Source: Limnomonas spitsbergensis (lineage: Eukaryota; Chlorophyta; Chlorophyceae; Chlamydomonadales). Taken from it: a stretch of 64,000 nt of DNA. The notes below the pieces were generated by a model. The model was not told the origin of the DNA, did no database searches, and worked only from the letters and a program-made list of their open reading frames with translations. Within the stretch, counting starts at the first letter, position 1; the number at the start of each line of letters is the position of its first letter. The position numbers and the translations under genes were made by a program. This document shows positions 25,983-37,900 of this stretch, in pieces. The stretch spans positions 5,378,001 through 5,442,000 of the forward strand of contig JAYJMM010000124.1 of the NCBI GenBank assembly GCA_037349105.1, read 5' to 3'.

Positions 25983-28900
25983 TCATGTAGCATCTTTTTC
26001 TTGGGCGCCGGGCTGTCGCTCCGGGTTTGCCTCCAGCAGCCAGCCCGACAGCTGCTCCAGCAGCTGGAAGCCGTGGAACACCGCAATGTTGTGGAACACG
26101 ACCAGCTGCTTGCGCAGCGCTTCCGGACGCAGCGTCGGCAGCAGCTCCCCGCTGCACAGCGCGCACGTAGTGCGCAGGTGGCCGGCAAGGACCTGCAGAA
26201 TCCAACATGATAAGTGGTTTAATCGCGAGTTTGTCATCAAAATCATTTGTTCAACACTTACTTCGCTTGAAGTCGGACTGGATGATGGTCCACACTTTAC
26301 ACTAATTCAAAGCCATGAATTGCATTTCCACTTTCTCACATACTGCATTTCCGGTCTACACTTGCTTGTTCACAGTACATTGGCCTCTCACATTCACACA
26401 TTCTCCAAAGCCTTACAATATGAAGACAATATGATACCTACCGGTATCTTGTAGACTCTGTTCATTTTTTCTAGGGCAACCAGGTGTTTCCAGTTCTTTG
26501 GCTGGGGCTTTCACCTAATGCCTCATTCCTAGGGTTCATCCCTACGCCACAACCTAATTGCTTGCTGATGAAACATCCAGGGAGGCCACCTGCAATTTTC
26601 TTATATGCCGTCCTCAACAACCACTGCTCGAACCGGTTTGCGGGCTACTACTACAGGCCTCAAACGTGATGTTTCATTGGGCTTCAAAGCCAAAAGACAA
26701 CCCACCTGCTTGCAGCGAATACACTGTAGGTCCTGCAGCTGGTAATCCCGCACGCGGTGCTGCAGCGCCAACACCAGGCGACGCTCCAGGGACGGCTGGT
26801 GATGGGGCTGACCACACACGCGGCAGTTCCAGCTGTGACGTGCCAGCTCGTCGTCCCGGCAAAGGTCAAGGTCGCGGCAGTCGTTGCAGAAGCTGCGTAG
26901 GCAGCAGGGGTAACAAAAATGGCAGGGTCATGTGACAACCGTGTCCATGAGAATATGGCCAGATACATAATACATAATGTTCCCATAATGTTTGGGAACT
27001 GTTGCAATGCATTCTCACCCTTACACAACGTAATCTTTGTGTAGGGAAGGCAATTCGAATCTACTGTATGAAGACCCCCCCAGCATCAGCCTTGCACCCC
27101 ACCTGCAAATGACGTCCGGCAGCGTGAAGCCCAGGCAAACCTCCTTGAAGTCTGCCTGGGAACCAAACTCGCGCACGTGCAGCAGCTTGAGCAGCTGGCG
27201 CCGCATCACCGCGACGGAGTCGGCCACCCGCGAGTCCAGGGCTAGCAGGTGGCAGGTGGTGCGCACAAAGGCGAGGGCGGGGGAGCCAAGCTCTTCCTGC
27301 GAGGGGAGGCAGGTAGGGAACCAAGATGCCTTGGTAAACATCTAGGGGTGCATACAAAAAGCAAGGTCAATAACCATTGGTGTGCTTTCCTCCTCCACAT
27401 CCCCTCCATGTGCTTCTTACCGGTGTCAGATGCGAGCCTGCCAAGAGAGGGAAGCGGTGCTCGTGCCGCTCGCTGTGTGTGGTCATGCTCTTGGTGACCT
27501 CGGGCACCATGGTCAGCAGGCGATCGGTGAGGCGACTCATCAGTTGGCTCTGGAGGTAGTTCGACTGAGAGGGGAGACAGGGGGTGGGTGAGATTCAGAG
27601 GTTATAATGGGATGACAAGGTACGTACTAGAAGGTTAGAGGTTAGGATGGGTTGAAGGGGCGGGGGATAGCAGGACTTAGGTTTAAGATGGGGTGGGATT
27701 CAGGGTCCTGGACAGGGGGGCTTTGGCAGCAGTATATTTTGGACCGCCTGGTTTACATTCAAACTGAGATGCATGCAAACTCTGGGAACTGCCCTAAAGC
27801 TCGAAGGGGCATGGAGATAGGCCCAGAAACACGATCGGCTCTAGAAGAGGAGGAGGAGGAGCAGCAAGCGCTCCGTTCCGTTCCTCTTCCACTGCCTAAT
27901 TCCTCCCCTCCCCTCCCCTCCCCTCCCCAAATTTACCCCACCTGCACATCCTCGAAGTTTGCGAGCTCAACCTGTGTTTGACCCTGCTCCTGCGCCTCCG
28001 CCCCGGCTGCAGCCGCCCGCCTCGCTTCCCGCCAGGGCAGGTACACAAACTCTGTGAGGATGAGGGCCAGCGGCTCTTGCAGTGCAGGTGGCAGGTAGTC
28101 CTTGAGGCTCCAGTAGTACCTGGGATAAGGGGGGGGGGCAAGGAGAGGGGAGGCAGGGAGAGGGGAGGAGTCGAGGAGGCGTGATGATTTTAAGGGGGGG
28201 CAGGGAGATGGGAGGCAGGGAGATGGGAGGCAGGGAGAGGGGAGGCAGGGAGAGGGGAGGCAGGGAGAGGGGAGGCGTCAGGGATGTGTAATGATTTGAA
28301 GGGAGGGGGGCAGGGATAGGGGAGGCAGGACAGGGGAAGGCTTGGAGAGATGGGAGGAGTCGGGGATGGGTGATGATGTTGACAGGTGAAAGGCCTAAGC
28401 TGAGGTGAGTGGGGACATAGCAGTGGGGACATAGCAGGAGATGGCAGGTGTTGGGAGATGAAAAGCATGGAACAAGGTGTGGAGGATATGGCAGGGAGAT
28501 GGGAAGGATCAGGAGCAATGACAGGGCTTGGGATTGATATGTTGGAGATGTGGTGTGTAAGAGGGTCAAGACATCAGAAATCAGCATGCAGAGCCCTAGC
28601 ACGCCTGTGGCCTCGCACGGCGGAGCTGACGGTGTGTGTGGTGGCTGTTGTAGTGTGTGATGCTGCACGCACCTGATGGTGGGCTCCTCTTCAGAGGCCC
28701 CGGCAGCCGCCTCTTCCCCCTCCGGGACATCCGCCGCGGCTGTGGTGGGTGTCGTCAAGTCTGCGTGATGAGACGTTTATTGCGGGGGTGTCAAGGAAGG
28801 AGATTAAGTCAGGGAGGGAGTGCTTGGGAGGGATCAGATGTTCATGGAGATGGAGTGTCATGGTAGGATGCGACATTCAAGGTAGGAGGAGCGCGGGATC

Positions 28901-31900
28901 AGCACACAAATTGAACAATTCAGGGATCAAAAATAACCCCACCTTAATAACCCGGAACCCTAACTAGACGCTAGATCTGTGGCTGTCTTCGCAAAATGCC
29001 CTGCCATGCATTTACTTGCTCCTTTTCGTTGTAGAGGTTTGACCTCTCACTACTCTCCATGTAGGTAGCGGATCCCATTTGAAGTGAATGATTCTCCTGG
29101 ACTGGACACCCCGAAGAGCACCTGCATATGCCATCGAAAGCCCCCTGACGCACAGCACTCACCCAGGTCTGCCGGCACCACTGCCTCCACCCCCCCGTAG
29201 TTGTACTGGTCGCGGTACAACAGGGCATGCCACCAGCGTACTGGCGCCAGCTCCAGCCACTGGAACAGCTCCCTCCGCTTCAGCGCCTCGAGCAAGTAGC
29301 GCGTGTACCTGAGAGACAGAGAGAGATGCGCGCTTCTCAGACAGTTGTGTGTGTGTGTGTGTGCAGATTTAGATTTTGAGCGCTTTAAGCTTGAGCGCCT
29401 CGAGCGAGTGGCTCGTGTACTTAAGAGACAGAGAGATGTGCGCGCTTCTCAGACATTTCCCCTTTTTTTGTACCTGCTGTAGCGTATGCCACAAGCACAT
29501 GCAAGCAACTCAGACAATGTGTGTGTTGTAAATTGGATCAGCTCCCTGCGCTTGAGCACCTGCAGCAGAGCCGTGTCCTGCCTGTGAGCCAAGACAAGGA
29601 GAAGGAGAGCAAAGGCACAGGCTCCTCAGGTGTAGGGCTTTCGATGCTTTTGAGCAGATGGCGCACGTGCATCTTCAAGAGATGGTCCAGAGAGAAAAAC
29701 ACAACTACGCTCCCCCCCTGCCGGTGTGAGAATTGAGAGAACAGTGCAGAGGGGGTTGAAGCCACATTCACGCTGTCCTCAGGGTGGCACACTCGAGACC
29801 CGGTGTCTCCTCCGCACTACCACTGACCTCTTCCCTTCGAGCATACCCGCGGCAGACCCACAAAGAAATTCTGATCCTTTTAGAATCATAACACCCGGAA
29901 AAGCCTTCGACTAAATTCCGTAAATGTTCGACCAACCGATCAATGACGTTACTGGCTTTACAAATGCACCGGTAACGGTAGCGATAGGTTGAGAGAGATA
30001 CAAATGCGTCGCCCGTATTTTTCTGTTCGTGCGTTCTGGTAATGGATTGTGATCGAGAATGGTTTCAATCAAAACCTGCGTCCCGTCGCACCACTCACCC
30101 GACCGCCGCCTTGACGTCCCGCTTCCCCGTGCACAGCCGTATCGAGTTGAAGTTGGCCGACACGATGGTCGCGCCCAGCCGCCTGAGCTCTGCCACCAGC
30201 TGCGCAAACAGCTTGGCCATCAGCGCGTTGACGGCGCGGTGCAGCGAGGCGCGGTGCAGCCCCGAAGCCGGGGAGGACACCCAACGGTACAGGTGCTGGA
30301 GGAGGTGGTCGGCAATCCTGCGAGCCGGGCAGGGGGCAGACAGGGTTGGGGGGTGGGGCCAAGGGGGAGCGGGGGCAGGCAGGGGCAGGGGCAGGATAGG
30401 GGCAGGGCAAGGGTAGAGGTGGGGGAGCGGCTGTGGCCTCAGTTAGGGCAAGCAGACATCTCACAAACAGACATTAGAAAGAGACTACCGTATTCAAATA
30501 ACACGGTAATGGCCGAAATCGCTGCATGATTCAGAGACCTCCGGAATCTCATTTTATTATGATTTGTTTAGTAAGGGGCAGGAGGGTGGCCGCAGCCAGA
30601 GGCCGAGCGCAGGCCGGGCAAAGGTTGGCAGAGCATTTGAAAGAAAATAACTTATTGAAGCATCTAGGCTTCAAGGCTGCGCACGCGTGATAATGCACAG
30701 GGGTCTACTCACGGGTTGCTCCTCTTCCCCGCGTCCGCCAGCCAGGACTCCACCAGAGATTTGAGCACCTTGAAGGCGGGGCCGCTGCCGCTGGCCTCGA
30801 TGCCTGATGCGCCCTCGAGCTCACACAGCTGCTGGGCCTGGGGTCAGGGAGCAGCCACACTTCAGGGATATGTCAGGGAGCAGTCACACGTCCGGAAAAT
30901 GTCAGGGAGCAGTCACAGTTCAGGGATGTGTCAGGGAGCGTATTTGGGGGGGGGGCAGAGAGCTGTCACACTTGGGTATGAATAATGTTACGTGTCAGAG
31001 AGCAGTAGAGTTTTTGTAACAGGCGGCAGCAACATGAGGTCTGGATCAAGGGCCTGAAGAGACAGGATCAGGGACGGTAGCCAGAGATCTGGATCCAGAA
31101 CCGGGAGGGGCAGGGGCAGGGAGAGCAGCCAGAGATCAGGATCCAAAACCGGGAGGGATAGGGGCAGGGGGAGCAGCCAGAGATTGGGACCCAGGGCTGG
31201 AAGAGAGCAGCCAGGAGATACGGCCCGCCTTCTCCCAGGCCAACTCCAGTCACCAGGCGCCACTCAACCCCCCCATGTAAAGATAGTACAGCATGCATGA
31301 AACTCCCCCCCATCTGAGGAGCACGAGAAGACGTCCCCCTAGGCTGTTTAAAGAGAAGAAACTTCACCCCAAAGGCGTACATAAAATTCTCATGCAAAAG
31401 CAAGATTCCTCTCAAGCTATCTCGCCCCACCTTGTTGATTGCATTCACAGCCAGGTGATGTGTCAGAGCAGTGGTGATTTCTTCGTAAGTTTCCCTCAAG
31501 GTGTTCCGCCCCACCTTATCGATTGCATTCACAGCCAGGTGATGCAGCCGGAGCTCCACGCTGATGGAGCGGTACGCACCCGGCGCCAGCACCTCACTCG
31601 AGGAGGAGGCCGAGGCGGTGGTGCAGCCGTCCAGGAGCACCAGCCCCTCGGCATCGCCGTCGCCGGCGTCCTTCTCCTCGACGCCCAGGTCCGGCAGCGA
31701 GGGGTCGCACATCCACAACACGTGGTGCGCATCTCGCAGGCTGCAGCGGTGTAGGAGTTCGGGGTTAAGGTACCACCACAGCCGTGACTAGTTTGGGATT
31801 TAGGGAGCACAGCGGTTTAGGGATCAGGGACATCCAACACATGTGGTGCGCATCTCGCAGGCTGTAGCGGTTTTGAGGGTTAGGGTTAAGGTACGGCCAC

Positions 31901-34900
31901 AGCGGTTACTACTTTGGGGTTCAGGGACCACCACACAATTGTTGAAGGTTCAGGGACAACCACAGCGCGTGGTGCGCATCTCGCAGGCTGCAGCGGTTTT
32001 GGGGATTAGGGTTAAGGTACGGCCACAGCGGTTACTAGTTGGGGTTCAGGGACCACCACACAGCGGTTTAAGGTTCAGGGACAACCACAGCGCATGGTGC
32101 GCATCTCGCAGGCTGCAGCCACCACCACTGCGGTATGAGGGTTTAGGGAAAGGCTGCTGCCACTGCCACAGTGCTCAAGGGTTTACAGAACCTCCCAGTT
32201 GCAGTAAACCACCAGCGTGTCATCACGACGTTCAGGGTTTACCCCCAGACCCTGCACTAACCTGCGTGCCATCAGGATGTCCGCCACCGCCACCGCGCTG
32301 TCTCCGCCGAGGTTTGCGAGGGACACGTGAGCGTAACGGCACAGCACCGCGCGCTCGCGGAGCCAGCCGCCTGTCTGCGCCAAGCGCCCCGCGGCCCGTC
32401 TTGCAGCTCGAGCCTGCCACTGGAGCACCGGGTACCTAAGCCGGCAGCGGGAGGGGTGGGGGCAGGTGTTGGACCGACACGCCGGGCCTTAACTTTTCGA
32501 CCGGCATTTTCTGTGTTGGACCGGCACGCCTGGCCTCAACTGAATAACTGACGCCTCCTGTGTTGGACCAATAGAGCTGTGACAAAAGGACGGGCAATCG
32601 CATTCCGTCAGCTGCTTCGTCCCACTGCCATCCAGATAACATTTTTTCGTTCAAACGGAGCAGCAACCCCTTCCATCTGTACACGATACCGTAAGCCAGC
32701 GCCCCATCAGTCCCCAGATCCATCACGCCCCTGACTGTCTGGACACCACACTGCACCAGCATTCCCCCCCCCAGCTAAAGATCCAATTTCAGCAGGCCGC
32801 CCAACGGCCGCCAAAGGCCCAGTAAGGACCAGCCTACCACTGGTGGCCAAAGCAGAGCAAGGCTGGTCAGAAGCAGGGCCTCCGGCCAGTTGCCGGTATG
32901 TAGCCGAGATGTAGCCGAGTCACAAAAAAACAAACACCACACGCTGCACTCTGTCGCCCCATCATCCCCCAGACAAACCTGCAGTCGTCAGCATTGGGAG
33001 GAATGTCGACGCAGGGAAATTCGCCCAGCAGGGGCAGGCCCTGCTGTTGCAGCCTTGCGGCAGACGTGGGCCCTTGGCAGGCCACGATGAGCGGCGACCG
33101 GGCCGCCGCGCCCCGCCACGTCGCCAGCTGCCTCTGCGTTTTTGTTTAGGGTTAACGATTTAGGTTTGTTGGGTGAGCCTGAACCCTGATCTTGGTGCAA
33201 AGGCTGTCCGCCTCGCCAAGTTGCCAGCTGCCTCTGCTCTTTGGTGTGGGGTTATAAGGGTTGTTGGGGATACCTAAACCCTTAACCTGGTGCAATGGCC
33301 GCCCTACCACGCCACATGGCCAGCTGCCTCTGCAAGGCTAGTGCGTGAGCGGGGACTGTGAAGCCCAAACATGCTGATCATGATTATCGCGGCCATTGCA
33401 TCTCCATCGCGGCATCACCCTTTGCTCGCTGAGGCATCAGAGCCCACTCCAACAGGGACGCTGAAGCCGAGTGAAGGGTCGAGGGTTTCAAACCCTTAAC
33501 CCTAAACCACTCCAACAGGGACGCTGAGGCCGAGTGAAGGGTCGAGGGTTTCAAACCCTTAACCCTAAACCACTCCAACAGGGACGCTGAGGCCGAGTGA
33601 AGGGTCGAGGGTTTCAAACCCTTAACCCTAAACCACTCCAACAGGGACGCTGAGGCCGAGTGAAGGGTCGAGGGTTTCAAACCGTAAAACCCTAAACCAC
33701 TCCAACAGGGACGCAGAGGCCGAGTGAAGGGTCGAGGGTTTCAAACCCTTAACCCTAAACCACTCCAACAGGGACGCTGAGGCCGAGTGAAGGGTCGAGG
33801 GTTTCAAACCGTAAAACCCTAAACCACTCCAACAGGGACGCAGAGGCCGAGTGAAGGGTCGAGGGTTTCAAACCCTTAACCCTAAACCACTCCAACAGGG
33901 ACGCTGAGGCCGAGTGAAGGGTCGAGGGTTTCAAACCCTTAACCTTAAACCACTCCAACAGGGACGCTGAGGCCGAGTGAAGGGTCGAGGGTTTCAAACC
34001 GTAAAACCCCAAACCACTCCAACAGGGACGCAGAGGCCGAGTGAAGGGTCGAGGGTTTCAAACCCTTAACCCTAAACCACTCCAACAGGGACGCTGAGGC
34101 CGAGTGAAGGGTCGAGGGTTTCAAACCGTAAAACCGTGAAACCACACAGTGACCCTAAGGTGTTGGTGGGGGGATTGTGCATGCAACAGGTAGCACAGCA
34201 GCCAGCGCAACAGCTTGTACAGGTATTGTGCAACAGGTGGCACAGCAGCCAGCACAACAGCTTGTACAGGTGGCAGGCCTGCAATGCAGACATGCAACAC
34301 GCAACGGAGTCCATGCACTCGCCACTGCACACATACATGAAGGCACACATGCACACACACGCATGCACCTACACCCACGTGCCCTTCCCTCCTGTCCCTG
34401 GATTGACCTGCACCTTCACACCCACGTGCCCTCCCCTCCTGTCCCTGGATTGACCTGCACCTACACACCCACGTGCCCTCCCCTCCTGTCCCTGGATTGA
34501 CCTGCACCTACACACCCACGTGCCCTCCCCTCCTGTCCCTGGATTGAACTGCACCTACACACCCACGTGCCCTCCCCTCCTGTCCCTGGATTGAACTGCA
34601 CCTACACACCCACGTGCCCTCCCCTCCTGTCCCTGGATTGAACTGCACCTACACACCCACGTGCCCTCCCCTCCTGTCCCTGGATTGACCTGCACCTACA
34701 CACCCACGTGCCCTCCCCTCCTGTCCCTGGATTGACCTGCACCTACACACCCACGTGCCCTCCCCTGCTGTCCCTGGATTGACCTGCACCTACACACCCA
34801 CGTGCCCTCCCCTCCTGTCCCTGGATTGACCTGCACCTACACACCCACGTGCCCTCCCCTCCTGTCCCTGGATTGACCTGCACCTACACACCCACGTGCC

Positions 34901-37900
34901 CTCCCCTCCTGTCCCTGGATTGACCTGCACCTACACACCCACGTGCCCTCCCCTCCTGTCCCTGGATTGACCTGCACCTACACACCCACGTGCCCTCCCC
35001 TCCTGTCCCTGGATTGAACTGCACCTACACACCCACGTGCCCTCCCCTCCTGTCCCTGGATTGAACTGCACCTGAACCTACACATGCATGCACACACGCT
35101 CATGCACCCACACACCCACCTGCCCACCCTCCCAGTCCCTGGATTGACCAGCACCTACACATGCATGCAACACACATTTTCATGCACCCACAGACCCACC
35201 TGCCCTCCCTCCCTGTCCCTGTATTCACCTGCACCAGCCGGGCAGCTTCCAGCAGGTCCTGGCAGTACTCCACACTGAACTCAACACTCTCCAGGGCAGA
35301 CACCTGGGCCTGTCAAGGGGAACGAGGTGGGTACTGGTGGGAGGCTGAGTCAGGTGTTGGGGGAGGGAGGGGAAATAGACGGGTGCTGGTGTTGGGGGAG
35401 GGCTGAGGCGGGTAGTGGGGGGAGGGTTAAGGGAGGTGTTTGGGGAGGGCTGAGGCGGGGACTGGGGAGAGGCTGAGGCAGGTATTGGGGAAGGGTGCTG
35501 AAATTGACGGGTGTGGGGGGATTGTGGAGAATTATACGGGCGTGTGGGGGGGGGTGAGTGAGACTGAGGCAAGTTTTACGAGAGGGCCGCGGCTGGGGCA
35601 TCATCGGGTGGCTTCATGCACACAGTTGCTTCATGCACCAGGCACCGGGTACTAGCAACGCAGACGCGGCTGGGCATTCTTGGCATCCTTGCGCAAAGGC
35701 ATAACCACTCACTGTGTTACATCCCACCTTCCTCGCTGGCGCCTACTTGCCTAGGCGTCCCCCCGCCCCTGCACCTTCCTTCCTTGCGCCTTGACACCAG
35801 GCAGCCCAGTGATGCCACTGTACCTCCCTCCTAGCCTGGGCAATGCGCTGCCCCAGCCTAGAGTGCCCCCACCACCACCTACCTGGGAGTTTTGTCCACG
35901 GCCTCCCTCCCTCCCTCCCTCCATGCAGCCCCCGCATGGAAAAGCATCTGTCGCCCCCGATGGCGTTTGGAATTCCCACATGGGGGGTTTGGAGGTCCAT
36001 TTCCCTCCCTCCATGCAGCCTGGGAGTTGTGTTAACTGCCTTTCGGCCGCAGCTGCCTCGACACACCAACTCTGCAGCACCTACCTTTGAGTTGTGTCCC
36101 CCGCCTCCCTTCCTCCCTCCCTGCAGACCCCTCATGGAAAAGTCTCTGCTGCCCCCGATGGCGATTGGAACTTCCACGAGGGGGGATTTGGTGGTCCATT
36201 TCCCTCCCTCCATGCAGCCCCCCTACCTGGGAGTTGTGTTCACTGCCTTTCGGCCGCAGCTGCCCCGTGGCCTCCCTCCACGACCGATCCAGCAGCGTGG
36301 ACGTGACCTCCCTGGCTGCAGCAGCAGAGGGCTGCACCACCACCACCAGCGCCCGCGCAGCACCCGGCATCATGCATGCCATCACCGCTCGCGTCTGCAG
36401 AGTGGAGGAGGAACGGTTTCAGGGTCGAGCGCTCGGCATGTTACACACTAATGCTGCAACACCATCCCACTATCGCTGCAACACCACTACCACAATTTCG
36501 CAATTACACCATCACACTATCGCAACAACACCATTGCACTATCGCAAACAACACCATCGCACTAACGCAGTCAGGTCTATTGACGGCATCATGCATGCCA
36601 TCACCGCTCGCGTCTGCAGAGTGGAGGAGGAACGGGCTCAGGGTGGAGCGCTCGGCATGATACACACTATCGCTGCAACACCATCACACTATCACTGCAA
36701 CAACATCACACTATCGCAGCAACACCATCGCACTATCACAGTTAGGTCTATTGACGGCATAGGCACGTGTTCAGGCTGAGCACTTGGCAAAATACCACCA
36801 ATCACTGCAAGAGTCGAAGGAGTACGGGTTGAGGGCCTCCCCTAATCCCTTCCCCTAGTCCCCCCCCCTGCCATCCCGCCCCTTGCCGTCCCGCTCCCTG
36901 TCTTCTCCCCTATTCCCTTCCCCTAGCCCCTCCCTCCCTTTGCCCCTCCCGCTCCGTGTCTTCCCCCTAGTCCCTTCCCCACCTGAATCGTGTCCCAGGA
37001 GCCATACTGCGCGACGTATCCCCCCCCTTGCCCTCCCTCTCCCTGCCCCCCCCCCCTTGCCCTCCCTCTCCCTGCCCTCCCCCCCCTTGCCCTCCCTCTC
37101 CCTGCCCCGCCCCCCCTTGCCCTCCCTCTCCCTGCCCCCCCCCCCCCCCCTTGCCCTCCCTCTCCCTGCCCCCCCCCCCCCTTGCCCTCCCTCTCCCTGC
37201 CCCCCCCCCCTTGCCCTCCCTCTCCCTGCCCCCCCCCCCTAGTCCCTTCCCCACCTGTGTCGTGTCCCAGGAGCTGTACAGCGCCACGTATCTCATCGGC
37301 CCCAGCCCCTCTGGCCCCTCGCCCTCCAGGTAGTCACACTCGGTGCTGGTCTTCATCTGCAATGGAAGCGAAGGACATCAGCTAGAGGGTTAAGACATCA
37401 GTCAGGTGGGAGGGGGGGGCATGTGAGGGACGATGTAGCTGGAGATTGGCGGGGTGGGGTTGGCATATGAGGGACGAGGTAGACGGAGATCGGTGGTGGG
37501 GGGGGGCATCAGCCAGGTGGGGGGCATGTGAGGGACGATGTAGCTGGAGATTGGCAGGGTGGGGTTAACATATGAGGGACGAGGTAGACGGAGATCGGTG
37601 GTGGTGGGGGGCATCAGCCAGGTGGGGGGCATGTGAGGAACGAGTTAGCCGTATGGGGGGCATGTGAGAAGCGAGTTAGCCGGAGAGTGGGGGGTACATC
37701 AGACAGGTGGGGGGCATGTGAGGAACGAGTTAGCCGGAGAGTGGGACTAATGAACTTGAGACCGTAGCCAGATGAGGTGTGTGTGGGGGGGGCTGGAGGC
37801 AAGATGGCATACAAGACCACAGCACAGCCCATAATAAACCCAGCTTGGTCCTCCCTTCTTGGCGGCATGCCCATTCCCTATATGGTGGCAGGCCCATGCC

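Larger units (their letters stand above)
25983..30837 (-). other. POLE: POLE exons 30-38 of window: C-terminal region with two zinc modules
   Basis: Exons 30837-30713, 30317-30099, 29308-29163, 28760-28673, 28119-27942, 27564-27421, 27296-27103, 26892-26706 and 26192-25983. [19 protein letters not shown] and [13 protein letters not shown] are conserved family blocks. The C-terminus has two paired CxxC modules: C1908/C1911 with C1932/C1935 (CSFC and CRVC), and C1966/C1969 with C1981/C1984 (CIRC and CALC). These are the CysA and CysB zinc modules that bind the B subunit. The protein ends in a short polar tail with TGA at 25985-25983. Confidence 0.9.

Noticed and set aside
33446..35075. Regular repeats resembling a CRISPR array
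   Set aside because: Whole 63-bp and 47-bp units repeat with no unique spacers, inside a eukaryotic intron, so they are satellites.
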